Assembly (NCBI GenBank): GCA_001443005.1
Contig: LEKQ01000008.1
Span: 1-64,000 of the forward strand
DNA from: a bacterium GBS-1
GTDB taxonomy: Bacteria; Synergistota; GBS-1
Direction: 5' to 3'
DNA: 64,000 nucleotides
Shown: positions 18,175 to 27,174 of the stretch, one piece after another
Layout of the letters: each line of letters opens with the position of its first letter
Position numbering within the stretch: position 1 is the first letter of the stretch
Notes under the pieces: model-generated
What the model was told of the DNA's origin: nothing
The model's input: only the letters and a program-made list of their open reading frames with translations
The model's database searches: none
Program-made: the position numbers and the translations under genes

Positions 18175-18195
18175 CCGTGAGGACTTCTCTTCACT
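18116..18195 (-). promoter_or_regulatory. Flagellin mRNA leader with CsrA-like GGA hairpins and anti-SD
   Basis: In the predicted transcript, AAGUCCUCAC (18177-18186) is perfectly complementary over 10 bases to GUGAGGACUU (18116-18125), which contains the flagellin Shine-Dalgarno. The same CCUCA also forms hairpin CCUCA-CGGA-UGAGG (18169-18182). A second hairpin CGCA-AGGA-UGCG lies at 18144-18155, and a third GGAUG at 18130-18134 runs into the Shine-Dalgarno. GGA in a small loop is the CsrA recognition element, and csrA and fliW are the two upstream genes. Confidence 0.7.
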
Positions 18196-18200
18196 TATCT

Positions 18201-18228
18201 TTATCGGCAAGGGCGAGGACTTACTTTA
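18201..18228 (-). promoter_or_regulatory. Sigma-28 (FliA) promoter of flagellin
   Basis: TAAAGTAA (18221-18228), 12 bases, GCCGATAA (18201-18208) on the minus strand; the consensus is TAAAGTTT-N11-GCCGATAA. The spacing is one base longer than consensus, as in the flgM promoter of this window. Confidence 0.8.
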
Positions 18229-18234
18229 GATAAA

Positions 18235-18492
18235 TTAATCCTTTTTCTTCTTAAGCCTCTGAAGTTCCTTCACAACGCTCTCCTCAATCTTCTCCTCGAC
18301 TTGGGCTGCCATCTGAGCGGCAAGAATGTTCTCCCTAACTATAGCCTCATAAACTTCCTTCCTGTGAACGGGGACCTTCTTAGGAGCTTCTATGCCTATC
18401 CTGACCTGATCCCCTCTTATCTCGAGGATCTTTATCTCTATATCATCGCCTATCATTATGCTCTGATTGACCTTCCTGCTTAAGACGAGCAC
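18235..18492 (-). CDS. csrA: Carbon storage regulator CsrA
   Basis: An 85-residue CsrA, an RNA-binding dimer that recognises GGA in hairpin loops. The start [24 protein letters not shown] is standard, as is [21 protein letters not shown]; the C-terminal extension rich in Glu and Lys (to KKKKD) is longer than in E. coli CsrA but common in fliW-containing bacteria. It lies between fliW and flagellin, the arrangement of the B. subtilis CsrA-FliW-Hag circuit: free flagellin titrates FliW, which releases CsrA to repress flagellin translation. The start is GTG. Confidence 0.96.
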   Translation of the reverse strand: MLVLSRKVNQSIMIGDDIEIKILEIRGDQVRIGIEAPKKVPVHRKEVYEAIVRENILAAQMAAQVEEKIEESVVKELQRLKKKKD

Positions 18493-18494
18493 GA

Positions 18495-18932
18495 TTAAGT
18501 TCCTCCTTCCGAGGGAAAGAGGGGATAGCGAACAGGATAATCCTCATTTAAAGCTATAACCTGCTTGGCCTTCCTATTCTTGGCGTTAACAACTATAGGC
18601 GCCTTCATGTTCACCGTTGCCCCTCTTGGGTTCGTCCTGGGGATCACCATCACGAGAAAGATCACGGCATCAACCGGATCCCTAAGCTCTATATCCTCAA
18701 GGTCGGAATCGCTTATATCAACGCTAAAATTAGGGAAAAGTTCGAAAGGATTGATTATAGGCAAGGCTACCTGAGGCTCATCTATGGACTGAAACCACCT
18801 TATAAGCTGACCTTCTTCTCCTACTATGAAGAACCTTTTCAGCTCGGGAAAGCCTATCAAACCATGAGGCATATATATTATCTTATCCTCGGAAACCTCT
18901 ATCTCCCCAAACCTAAGGGTGTTTATCTTCAA
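18495..18932 (-). CDS. fliW: Flagellar assembly factor FliW
   Basis: A 145-residue FliW with the family pattern [47 protein letters not shown] and [23 protein letters not shown]. FliW binds both flagellin and CsrA and relieves CsrA repression when flagellin has been exported. It ends 2 bases before csrA, so the two are coupled. Length is normal. Confidence 0.95.
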   Translation of the reverse strand: MKINTLRFGEIEVSEDKIIYMPHGLIGFPELKRFFIVGEEGQLIRWFQSIDEPQVALPIINPFELFPNFSVDISDSDLEDIELRDPVDAVIFLVMVIPRTNPRGATVNMKAPIVVNAKNRKAKQVIALNEDYPVRYPLFPSEGGT

Positions 18933-18953
18933 AATCCATTCCTCCCTTGCAAG

Positions 18954-20162
18954 CTACTCGAGGAAATCAAGCAAGCTCGTCTGAATGATCCGCGCACCTG
19001 CCCTTAAAGCTGATTGGTAGATTGCTTGTTGATTGCTCAGGTTCATAACCACTTCAGCGATGTCAACATCCTCTATCTTAGAAAGAAGGGATGTAAGCTG
19101 AACCTTATTATCCTCAAACCTACTCTTTGTAGCCTCTAACCTGTTGACCTTGGCCCCAACTCTAGCCCTGACCCTTAAAAGATGGTCAAGGTATTCGTCA
19201 AGCTCACTGAGCCTCTCTCCCGAAAGCGATGAGCTTCTATTGTAACGTAAATCCTCACTTATCTTTTGCAATATATCAAATATGTCAAGGTCTCCAACGT
19301 AAACCATCTCCTCTCTCTTGTTAAGCATCCCAAGATCTTTAAGAACGGTTCCAACGGAGTCAGAGAGGCTCAACCGCTCATTTCCTTTGCTCTGTATAAC
19401 AAGCTTAACTCCTATACCATCAGGAACAACATACGCCCGGAGGGACCCACCTGCCCTCAAGTTTATCCTATCAGCTATTATAGAGACGTTAGCTCCCGCT
19501 GGCACATCTACGCTGTAAACTCTGTTACCCACCCTTATGGTAAAAATACCGGGACCGAATATAGAAGCTGAGGAGTGCATATCGCTTTCAAGCCTATACT
19601 CTATCCTTTGGGTTGCAAAAACCTGATTACCAGGAACATTAACTACTATGGTTTCCCCACTCTCTATTTCCCAGGCCATCTCCCCCTCATCACCCTGATA
19701 AATCGCAACGCTAGCCTGACCCAAGGCATAGGGTTTGCTTTGGGTCTTAAAACCGCTAAATATATACCTTCCCCCAAGCGAGGTATTGGCTATCTGTAAA
19801 AGCTCCTCTCTGAGCTTATCTATCTGATCGGCTATGGCCTCTCTATCAACCTGAGCTAAAGTATCGTTTGCTCCCTGAATTACCCTTTCCCTGACGATGT
19901 GAATTATGGAGGTTGCCTGATCAAGCGCCGACTCCGTAGCGCTCAACCAAGCTATCGCCTCGTCCATATTTTTTGAGAACTGTCCATTCTCATTAAGCAC
20001 CCTGTTTAACCTCATGCTCCTAACGGAACCGACAGGGTCCTCCTCAGGAAGGTCGAACTTCTTACCCGTAGACGCCTGATGCTGAAGCTTAAGGAGCCTA
20101 TCCCTATTACCCATAAGATCTGTCAAAAAGACGCTCGTGAAGACCTTATCGCTAACTCTCAT
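18954..20162 (-). CDS. flgL: Flagellar hook-associated protein 3
   Basis: A protein of about 402 residues, FlgL (HAP3), forming the lower part of the hook-filament junction. The N-terminal flagellin-like helix (SVFLTDLMGNRDRLLKLQHQAS, then GKKFDLPEEDP) and C-terminal helix (IEDVDIAEVVMNLSNQQAIYQSALRAGARI, written in part) are the family marks. The ATG at 20162 has AGGTGA 8 bases upstream and is preferred over the GTG 12 bases earlier. It overlaps the flgK stop region. Confidence 0.93.
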   Translation of the reverse strand: MRVSDKVFTSVFLTDLMGNRDRLLKLQHQASTGKKFDLPEEDPVGSVRSMRLNRVLNENGQFSKNMDEAIAWLSATESALDQATSIIHIVRERVIQGANDTLAQVDREAIADQIDKLREELLQIANTSLGGRYIFSGFKTQSKPYALGQASVAIYQGDEGEMAWEIESGETIVVNVPGNQVFATQRIEYRLESDMHSSASIFGPGIFTIRVGNRVYSVDVPAGANVSIIADRINLRAGGSLRAYVVPDGIGVKLVIQSKGNERLSLSDSVGTVLKDLGMLNKREEMVYVGDLDIFDILQKISEDLRYNRSSSLSGERLSELDEYLDHLLRVRARVGAKVNRLEATKSRFEDNKVQLTSLLSKIEDVDIAEVVMNLSNQQAIYQSALRAGARIIQTSLLDFLE

Positions 20163-20170
20163 ACCAAAAA

Positions 20171-22267
20171 TCACCTACCAACCAAACCGAGATTGTTAAC
20201 TATCCTTTCATAGACCTGATCCATAGCGTTTATGAATCTAGCGGCCGCTGAAAAGGCATGCTGATACTTTATTAGCTCAGTCATCTCCTCATCCAAAGAA
20301 ACACCCATGACCTCTTGACGCCTGTTATCTATCTGCTTAACCAAAAGCTCCTGATTAGAGCTCATCCTGCTCGCTTCCTGAGACTCGACTCCTAATCTCG
20401 CTATGACGGCTTCAAGAAACTGGTTTAGGTTAACCGTCCCGCTTCTCATTACCCTTCTATACCTAACGGAAGAAAGCTTGTATGCTATTGAACCATCGCC
20501 AGGCCCCGCATTTTCCCCATCTATATCTCCAGCAGTAGCTATTAACTCAGGAAACCTATCTATAGCGCTTGATAGAGAAAGAAGCTTAGATGCTCCCTCA
20601 ACCTTGTAAATCTCATCGAAGAAGTTAAAACCGTTCTTGACCTGATTCAAGCCATAACCAGCCCTATGCTGAGCGTTAAACTCCTTCACAAGGACATAAG
20701 AGAGCTCATCAAGCCATTTTAAATAGTCAACCAATATGCCGTCCCTCGCCTCAAGATATCCTAAAAGCTCTCCATTCTGTGCTGGAAAGTAGGGCCTGAA
20801 GGTCGTATTTCCCAACCCCTTAAGCTCAAAAAGCATGCCATCGACGACGGTTCCATATTCACCAGTGGAAACCCTCTTAGCATCTCTAAAGCGATTGGTC
20901 CAACTCCTATAGAGCTCACCATTTACGCTAAATATGGCATCCTGAGGAGCCCATATATCATTCGTGGAACTTCCATCCCAAAGACCGAGACGTTGAGCGA
21001 TGCTCGCCATATCTCCAAGGATCGTTATCTTATAATCCTCACCCAGATGATTGCTTCTAAGGACTAAGTAAAATCTTCCCGCATCATTTCTCGCTATCGA
21101 TGCAGTGAGCCAGTGCTCGTGAACGGTCGGGTAGGAAGAAAATCTCTCATTATAGAAGGCCGCGTTAATCTTATTCATAATCGTTCTTAAGGAATCTTCG
21201 CCATCTATATGTATGCTAACTGCCGGTCCACTATCAACCCTGATACATATATCTCCCCTCTCATTCCTATCAAGCCAACCCAAAGTATAGAACGTTATGT
21301 CCTCGCTTACCACGGAGGCAGTAGGGCTCCCTATCATATGAGGGAGCTCATTTGCAAGTTGAACAACGCTCACCATGTAGCTCGTATTCCCAACTATCGG
21401 AGAAGCGTAACCTATAGCCACATCCGAGTTTGAGGAGAAGCTTAGAGGCTCAAAATCCCATCTTACATCATACATGCCATTATTAGCCGGGTTAGGAATG
21501 AGCACAAGGTGATGCCTTATACCCCCCCTGACCACATCAACACCGTTCACTACCAAGATAACTCCACCGCTGGGGTCCTCAAAAACATCCACATCTATCA
21601 TCTTGGAAAGCTTCTCTATGAGTAAATCCTGCTTATCCAAAAGATCGTTGGGGTTATCTTTAACCCCTTTAACCATCTGAATCTGGCGATTGAGATCAGC
21701 TATCTGATCTATATAGGAGTTGATCTCCGAGACTTTCATCGCTACCTCTTCGTTCAAGTCAGCCCTATAGGCACTCAACTGATTTGAGATGTATCTAACT
21801 AGACGAGTGAAGGTTAACGCCTTCTCTCTAACGCTCTCCCTGAAGGCTGGGTCTTCTGGGTTCACGTGAAGGGACTGCAAGGCCTCCCAGAACTCATCGA
21901 AAGCTTGTCTTATGCTTGAATCAGATGGCTCATTGAAAAACTCCTCAATGCGCTTAAAGGTTATGCTCCTAACATCCCACCTGCCCCAGGTCTGAAGCTC
22001 CTCTCTATACTGAAGGTCGAGGAATCTATCCCTCAACCGAGCTATCTGCTCTATCGTAACGCCCGTTCCGAGCTGCCCAGGCGTGGCGGGTCTATTTAAG
22101 GCAGGGTCGGTATAAGGATACATGGTGGTTAATTCTACCCTCTGCCGGGAGTATCCTTCCGTCCCGGCGTTAGAGACGTTGTGGCCCGTCACCTCAAGCC
22201 CACGCTTCTGAGCGAATATAGCTCTCTTTCCAAGCTCTATTCCAAAGAAGCTGCCCGGGTCCCCCAC
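20171..22267 (-). CDS. flgK: Flagellar hook-associated protein 1
   Basis: A 698-residue FlgK (HAP1), longer than the 550-residue norm through insertions in the central domain. N-terminal rod-type motif FFGIELGKRAIFAQKRGLEVTGHNVSNAGTEGYSRQ is clear in pieces, and the C-terminal YQHAFSAAARFINAMDQVYERI helix is standard. It joins the hook to FlgL. The start is GTG after GGGAGG. It lies in the usual order flgN-flgK-flgL. Confidence 0.94.
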   Translation of the reverse strand: MGDPGSFFGIELGKRAIFAQKRGLEVTGHNVSNAGTEGYSRQRVELTTMYPYTDPALNRPATPGQLGTGVTIEQIARLRDRFLDLQYREELQTWGRWDVRSITFKRIEEFFNEPSDSSIRQAFDEFWEALQSLHVNPEDPAFRESVREKALTFTRLVRYISNQLSAYRADLNEEVAMKVSEINSYIDQIADLNRQIQMVKGVKDNPNDLLDKQDLLIEKLSKMIDVDVFEDPSGGVILVVNGVDVVRGGIRHHLVLIPNPANNGMYDVRWDFEPLSFSSNSDVAIGYASPIVGNTSYMVSVVQLANELPHMIGSPTASVVSEDITFYTLGWLDRNERGDICIRVDSGPAVSIHIDGEDSLRTIMNKINAAFYNERFSSYPTVHEHWLTASIARNDAGRFYLVLRSNHLGEDYKITILGDMASIAQRLGLWDGSSTNDIWAPQDAIFSVNGELYRSWTNRFRDAKRVSTGEYGTVVDGMLFELKGLGNTTFRPYFPAQNGELLGYLEARDGILVDYLKWLDELSYVLVKEFNAQHRAGYGLNQVKNGFNFFDEIYKVEGASKLLSLSSAIDRFPELIATAGDIDGENAGPGDGSIAYKLSSVRYRRVMRSGTVNLNQFLEAVIARLGVESQEASRMSSNQELLVKQIDNRRQEVMGVSLDEEMTELIKYQHAFSAAARFINAMDQVYERIVNNLGLVGR

Positions 22268-22271
22268 TTTC

Positions 22272-22769
22272 TCATACCTCCCTCTGAAAGAGAGAAAAAG
22301 AGGGAGAGAGCTTACCCTTACCGTAAGTCGTCTTAGATAGGGAATTCATAAGAGCATCTATAAGGTAGGAGATATACTTTAGCGTTGATTCCACAAGATA
22401 ACGATTAGTTTCATTGATCTCCTTAAGCTTCTCTAAAACAGCTTTAAGGTCTCGAGCTTTCTCCTCAAGCGGACGAAACTCCTCTTCACTAAAAAAGGCC
22501 TTAAGGTCACTTAACTTAAGGTCGCTTTCCTTCAATCCGACCATCTGGGCTATCTTCGCGACCTCGGCTAACCTCTTCGACTCCAGCCTTTCAGCCTCAA
22601 CTATAAGAGGTCTTTCCTCCCCTATTATTCGAGCCAAAAGATCGGTGTTATTCTTTAAAACCGCTTCTTTCTTCTCCAATGAAAGGTTACAAAGCTTAGT
22701 ATAAAGGGAAAGCTCCTCCTCTAAAAGAGAGGTTAACGCTCCTAAACTTATTCTATTTTCTCCACTCAT
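22272..22769 (-). CDS. flgN: FlgN-like flagellar export chaperone
   Basis: A protein of about 165 residues, predicted all-helical, of the FlgN type: LTSLLEEELSLYTKLCNLSLEKKEAVLKNN at the start and a long helix to LVESTLKYISYLIDALM. FlgN proteins bind the C-terminal helices of FlgK and FlgL before export. Sequence similarity within the family is low, so the call leans on its position between flgM and flgK. The ATG at 22769, 6 bases after GGGTGAG, is preferred over the GTG at 22775. Confidence 0.8.
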   Translation of the reverse strand: MSGENRISLGALTSLLEEELSLYTKLCNLSLEKKEAVLKNNTDLLARIIGEERPLIVEAERLESKRLAEVAKIAQMVGLKESDLKLSDLKAFFSEEEFRPLEEKARDLKAVLEKLKEINETNRYLVESTLKYISYLIDALMNSLSKTTYGKGKLSPSFSLFQREV

Positions 22770-22771
22770 CT

Positions 22772-23074
22772 TCACTCACCCGAGGGGAAATAGATATCCT
22801 CCAAGAGCTTGCGAGCCACCTGCTTTAAATCTGGCGAGTACTTTCCCTCCTCAAGGAGCCTCTTGATCTCCTCGACCTTTTCCCTCCTTATTTCTGGCGC
22901 AGAGCTTAAGCTTTCCATAGCCACCTTTACCTCGAAAGCTTTAGAAGATAACTCCACCTTATCGCTTAAAGAAGCGACTCCTTCCTTCCCCTCGCTCTTA
23001 ACCTTCCTCTTTACAGGCTTTATTCCCTCAAGATATGCCTTAAATACTTCGCCTACCTTCTTCCCGTAATCCAC
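22772..23074 (-). CDS. flgM: Anti-sigma-28 factor FlgM
   Basis: A 100-residue protein with a variable, basic N-terminal half and a FlgM C-terminal domain: LSDKVELSSKAFEVKVAMESL and REEKVEEIKRLLEEGKYSPDLKQVARKLLE (first residues differ slightly). FlgM holds sigma-28 inactive until it is exported through the finished hook. It has its own sigma-28 promoter, giving the classic feedback loop. GTG start after GGGGGGTGA. Confidence 0.9.
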   Translation of the reverse strand: MDYGKKVGEVFKAYLEGIKPVKRKVKSEGKEGVASLSDKVELSSKAFEVKVAMESLSSAPEIRREKVEEIKRLLEEGKYSPDLKQVARKLLEDIYFPSGE

Positions 23075-23097
23075 AGAGGTTCACCCCCCTCAATTCT

Positions 23098-23125
23098 ATT
23101 TCGGCAAGAGAGGGGGAAGTCTTTA
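23098..23125 (-). promoter_or_regulatory. Sigma-28 promoter of flgM
   Basis: TAAAGACT (23118-23125), 12 bases, GCCGAAAT (23098-23105) on the minus strand. The -35 overlaps the stop of the upstream yvyF-like gene. Confidence 0.75.
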
Positions 23126-23557
23126 TTCCTTTTTTTCCTTTTTCTTAAAGACATCGATTATATACATCTTAGCCCTATCCTCTTTCTCGGTTTCCTTTTC
23201 CAAATCCGCCTGAAGCTTGGTAAGAGAAGCTTGAAGCTCCTTAAGGCACTTGGGACAATACTCACCAGAGCTTATCGGCTCACCACACCTCTTACACCTA
23301 AGCCTTCCCGCAATATCTGTGAACTTAAGTTGGATTCTCCCCTGCCTTATGAACTCAAGTATCTCGTCCTCTTCAACCTCCGTAGCCTCGCTTATCTCCT
23401 TAATTGTAGCCCGAGGGTGATCTCTCAAATAATTGTAAACCTTTTCAAAATCCCGCTCTTCCTCCTCAAGACATTGGGGGCAAACCTTCCTTCCACCGGT
23501 CCAGATGAAGGCGCGCCCACACTTTATGCAGTTAGCCAAACCTGTCAACTCACTCAC
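23123..23557 (-). CDS. YvyF-like flagellar operon zinc-ribbon protein
   Basis: A 144-residue protein of the YvyF flagellar-operon family (TIGR03826). It has two zinc ribbons, CIKCGRAF...CPQC at the start and CKRCGEPI...CPKC near residue 105, around a winged-helix-like segment (VYNYLRDHPRATIKEISEATEVEEDEILEFI, shown in part). The fold suggests DNA or RNA binding; the function is not settled. It stands just before flgM, as in Bacillus and Clostridium. Confidence 0.82.
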   Translation of the reverse strand: MSELTGLANCIKCGRAFIWTGGRKVCPQCLEEEERDFEKVYNYLRDHPRATIKEISEATEVEEDEILEFIRQGRIQLKFTDIAGRLRCKRCGEPISSGEYCPKCLKELQASLTKLQADLEKETEKEDRAKMYIIDVFKKKEKKE

Positions 23558-23565
23558 CTCCTTCT

Positions 23566-24156
23566 TTATGGGTTAACAGCAACAACAAGTCGCTGGACCT
23601 CTAAAGCTCCGGATTCAAGCAAGACCCTTGAGCACTCCTCCAAGGTCGTCCCTGTTGTGGAAACATCATCAACCAGAAGAACCCTTCTCCCTTCAAGAGA
23701 CTCCTTCGCGCTAAAAGCCCCCCTCAAGTTGTTCTCCCGATCACTCTTCCCTAAGCCAACCTGAGGGGGGGTGCTTCTCACCTTATACAATGAAACAGAT
23801 ACACCCAAATCAAGAACCAAGCCCAAGAGCTTAGCGAAATAAAGTACATGATTAAATATGCGTCTCCTTGAAGGATCCTCAGGCACAGGAACTATAAGAT
23901 CTACCTTACTTTTGATCCCCTCTATGTCAGATCTAAAGGCTAAAACTAACTCCTTCAAGGGCTCAGCATAACCCAAATACTTCGCAGAGTGGACAAGCTC
24001 CTTTAAAACCCCCTCGTAAAGCCCGAAGGCAAACATGTCTTTGTAAAGCTTGAACCCCTCTATCTTGGACAAGCATCTATCGCAGAGGGCTCTCCCCCAG
24101 ACCCCACAACCTATACATTTACTAGGATAGAGGAGATCCTTTATATTTGAAAGCAT
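23566..24156 (-). CDS. comF: ComF family phosphoribosyltransferase-like protein
   Basis: A 196-residue ComF protein. The N terminus has a zinc finger (CIGCGVWGRALCDRC), and the C-terminal PRPP motif is VLLVDDVSTTGTTLEECS. In naturally competent bacteria ComF helps turn imported DNA into recombination substrate. Position before yvyF-flgM matches Bacillus. With comEA and comEC at 53-55 kb it hints at a DNA-uptake apparatus. Confidence 0.88.
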   Translation of the reverse strand: MLSNIKDLLYPSKCIGCGVWGRALCDRCLSKIEGFKLYKDMFAFGLYEGVLKELVHSAKYLGYAEPLKELVLAFRSDIEGIKSKVDLIVPVPEDPSRRRIFNHVLYFAKLLGLVLDLGVSVSLYKVRSTPPQVGLGKSDRENNLRGAFSAKESLEGRRVLLVDDVSTTGTTLEECSRVLLESGALEVQRLVVAVNP

Positions 24157-24160
24157 CGCC

Positions 24161-25357
24161 TTACAGGTTTTCGGCCGCTTTCCTCAAGGCCTCGGCTTTA
24201 TCCGTTCTCTCCCAAGGAACATCAAGGTCATCTCTTCCAAAGTGCCCGTAAGCAGCCACCTGCTTGTATATCGGTCTTCGCAAGTTTAGATCCCTTATTA
24301 TAGCCGCGGGACGAAAGTCGAAGAACTCCTTAACGAGCTTCTCTATCTTCTCGTCAGCTATCTTACCGGTTCCGAAGGTATCAACCGAGATAGCCACCGG
24401 ACGAGCAACGCCTATAGCGTAGGCTATCTGAATTTCGCACTTATCGGCCAAACCGGCCGCAACTACGTTCTTAGCAGCATATCTCGCCATATAGGCGCCA
24501 GACCTATCAACCTTAGTTGGATCCTTCCCGGAGAAACAACCACCGCCGTGTCTAACAGCTCCACCATAGGTATCAACCATTATCTTCCTTCCGGTCAAAC
24601 CCGTATCGGCCAAGGGACCGCCGAGAACGAATCTACCAGTAGGATTGATAAGGTATCTGACATCCTTGGCTAAAAGCTCTGGAGGTATAACCGGCTTTAT
24701 AACGTGCTCTATTATATCACCCCTAAGCTGATCAAGCTCAACCGCAGGATGATGCTGAGCTGAAACGATAACGGTCGTTACCCTAGCTGGCTTACCATCC
24801 TCATACTCCACGGTAACCTGAGTCTTACCATCGGGCCTAAGATATGGAAGTATCTTCTCTTTCCTGACGTAAGCAAGCCTCCTCGCAAGCTTGTGAGCAA
24901 GCATTATAGGAAGAGGCATGAGCTCGGGAGTCTCATTGCAGGCATATCCTATCATTATCCCCTGATCTCCAGCACCGATCTTATCTATCTCTTCATCGTT
25001 CGCCAAGCCCTCTCTAAGCTCAAGAGCCCGATTAACGCCCTGAGCTATATCGGGAGACTGCTCATCGATCGCGGTAACCACCGCACAGGTGTCACCATCG
25101 AAACCGTACTTAGCCCTCGTATAACCTATCTCCTTAACCGTCTCCCTCGCTAACTTCGGAATGTCAACGTAGCAATCGGTGGTTATCTCCCCCGCTACCA
25201 CAACCAACCCAGTAGTTACGAGGACCTCACACGCGACCCTACCCATAGGGTCTTTCTCTAAAATGGCATCCAACACCGCATCCGAAATTTGATCAGCTAT
25301 CTTGTCAGGATGTCCCTCGGTAACGGACTCCGATGTCAGCAGATACCTTCTTGGCAT
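24161..25357 (-). CDS. metK: S-adenosylmethionine synthase
   Basis: A 398-residue MetK, which makes SAM from methionine and ATP. Motifs: [34 protein letters not shown], and [22 protein letters not shown] in pieces; the family is highly conserved and all are intact. The ATG at 25357 ([11 protein letters not shown]) follows AAAGGAGG by 7 bases; a GTG 18 bases upstream lies in that ribosome-binding site and is rejected. Confidence 0.97.
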   Translation of the reverse strand: MPRRYLLTSESVTEGHPDKIADQISDAVLDAILEKDPMGRVACEVLVTTGLVVVAGEITTDCYVDIPKLARETVKEIGYTRAKYGFDGDTCAVVTAIDEQSPDIAQGVNRALELREGLANDEEIDKIGAGDQGIMIGYACNETPELMPLPIMLAHKLARRLAYVRKEKILPYLRPDGKTQVTVEYEDGKPARVTTVIVSAQHHPAVELDQLRGDIIEHVIKPVIPPELLAKDVRYLINPTGRFVLGGPLADTGLTGRKIMVDTYGGAVRHGGGCFSGKDPTKVDRSGAYMARYAAKNVVAAGLADKCEIQIAYAIGVARPVAISVDTFGTGKIADEKIEKLVKEFFDFRPAAIIRDLNLRRPIYKQVAAYGHFGRDDLDVPWERTDKAEALRKAAENL

Positions 25358-25371
25358 CTCTCTTCCTCCTT

Positions 25372-26430
25372 TCACTTCTGTCTTTTTATCTCATCCTTAA
25401 GCTTACTTATTATATTAACAGGAGTTGGATCAACTCCATTAAGATAGGCTAAGTATAAACTCACGAAGTCTCCAAAGTAAATCAAGCTGTAAAGGAGAGA
25501 CGTCTCACCCTTTCCCCGACCTTCTACTTCCCTCCAACCGCCCACCTTATCGGAGATTAAATCCCTCGTCACAGAATACCTCAACGACGTTCTCCTGTTT
25601 TCTGAAGAGTGCCTTAAGGCGATCACCTTGAAGACCCCCTTAAACCTATCGGTAGTCCAACCCACTATTTCGTTATGATCGAGCTCGGGAAAGAGGCAAG
25701 CATAAGCAGGCTGTTTACTGTTCTCGTTTATTTGTGTCTTCCACCTATAAGCCGCTACACCTCCTATCCCCTCATCTCCATATATCACAGGCACGCTCCC
25801 GTAAAGCCACAAAGCTAGATCCTTAGCAGGGTTAGATGGTGAAGGGACCTCTGGAGAGAGCTCCTCGACCATCTCCCCAAGGATAGAAAGGGTTTCCTCA
25901 AGCTCCCTTTGAAAGCTAGCTATCCCCAACCTTTCCATGAAGACCAAAAGAGGAACGGAAAGATAGGCCAAAGCTGCCCTCGGCTGAAAGCCCGAGGGAA
26001 GCTTAAAATGGGGGATTCCCTTAGAAAGAGCCATCTCCTCAAGCTTTCCACCGCTGCTTAAAAGAAGAGCTTTAGAGCTCCTCTTTAAGCCCTCCTCACA
26101 GGAGTGTAAGGTCTCCTCAGTATCTCCAGAGTAGCTTATGCCTATTATTAAGGTATCCTCCCCAACCCAAGCGGGAAGCTCATACCCCCTTAGAACCTCA
26201 ACGAAAAGACTGCTTCTCCTCTTTAGAAGAGCCTTTAATATATCTCCTCCAACAGCAGACCCTCCCATACCTATGATGAGAACGCTGCCAAATCTCATCA
26301 TTGGTAGGTCAAAAACAAAGGCCCTATTCATAGCCTCGTCGAACTGTTTTGGAAAATCCAAAACCGACTTCATGCTACCCCCACGATCACAAACGCTTAA
26401 ATCCAACGAATCCAAGTTTACCACACTCAT
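25372..26430 (-). CDS. Bifunctional phosphoglucose/phosphomannose isomerase
   Basis: A 352-residue SIS-domain protein of the bifunctional PGI/PMI family. It has [17 protein letters not shown] and [15 protein letters not shown] in the first SIS domain, and [31 protein letters not shown] (in part) with the catalytic Glu/His region. It interconverts glucose-, mannose- and fructose-6-phosphates, feeding glycolysis and sugar-nucleotide synthesis. It ends 14 bases before the metK start. Confidence 0.88.
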   Translation of the reverse strand: MSVVNLDSLDLSVCDRGGSMKSVLDFPKQFDEAMNRAFVFDLPMMRFGSVLIIGMGGSAVGGDILKALLKRRSSLFVEVLRGYELPAWVGEDTLIIGISYSGDTEETLHSCEEGLKRSSKALLLSSGGKLEEMALSKGIPHFKLPSGFQPRAALAYLSVPLLVFMERLGIASFQRELEETLSILGEMVEELSPEVPSPSNPAKDLALWLYGSVPVIYGDEGIGGVAAYRWKTQINENSKQPAYACLFPELDHNEIVGWTTDRFKGVFKVIALRHSSENRRTSLRYSVTRDLISDKVGGWREVEGRGKGETSLLYSLIYFGDFVSLYLAYLNGVDPTPVNIISKLKDEIKRQK

Positions 26431-26447
26431 CCTCCTCCCTTTAAACC

Positions 26448-27170
26448 CTAAAGGACGAACTTCTCCCCCAAATAGAGCTTTCTCGCCACTTTGCTTCTCG
26501 ATATAGTCCCTGGCGTCCCCTCCACCAGGACCTTACCCTGATGGATCAGATAGGCTCTATCAGTTATAGACAGAGCTTCCCTGACATTGTGATCCGTGAG
26601 AAGTATGCCTATCCCCATCTCCTTGAGAGAAACTATCATCCTCTGAATATCATAAACCGTGATGGGATCTATACCGGAAAATGGCTCATCAAGAAGCAGA
26701 AAGAGAGGAGCCCCAACCATTGCCCTCGCTATCTCTACCTTTCTCCTCTCTCCTCCCGAAAGGGAAACTCCCTTCAAGTTAGCTATCTCCTCAAGGCCAA
26801 ACTCCTCAAGAATCCTCCTAAGAAGCTTACCTCTCTTATTAAGTGGGACACCTATACCTTCCATCGCAAGTAGGAGGTTTTCCTTAACGGTTAACTCCCT
26901 GAACACCGATGGCTCTTGAGGAAGATAAGCTATGCCCGCTCTTGCTCTTTTATACATCGGCATACCGGTTATGTCAATATCATCTAGAAAAACTTTTCCT
27001 CTGTCGGGTTTAATCAGACCAACTATCATATAAAAAGTGGTGGTTTTACCCGCACCATTCGGCCCGAGTAAACCCACTATCTCCCCTTCTTTTACCGATA
27101 TGGAAACTTCCTTAACTACCTCTCTCCCCCCATAAAGCTTAACTAAGGACTCTCCCCTTAAAACCGCCAT
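26448..27170 (-). CDS. lptB: LPS export ABC transporter ATPase
   Basis: A 240-residue ABC ATPase with GPNGAGKTTTFYMIVGLI (Walker A), YLPQEPSVFRELTVKENL (Q loop), LSGGERRKVEIARA (signature) and LLLDEPFSGID (Walker B). The pattern is LptB: it powers the LptB2FG pump that extracts LPS from the inner membrane. It directly follows the lptA-like gene. Further support for an LPS-bearing outer membrane. Confidence 0.94.
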   Translation of the reverse strand: MAVLRGESLVKLYGGREVVKEVSISVKEGEIVGLLGPNGAGKTTTFYMIVGLIKPDRGKVFLDDIDITGMPMYKRARAGIAYLPQEPSVFRELTVKENLLLAMEGIGVPLNKRGKLLRRILEEFGLEEIANLKGVSLSGGERRKVEIARAMVGAPLFLLLDEPFSGIDPITVYDIQRMIVSLKEMGIGILLTDHNVREALSITDRAYLIHQGKVLVEGTPGTISRSKVARKLYLGEKFVL

Positions 27171-27174
27171 CTCA

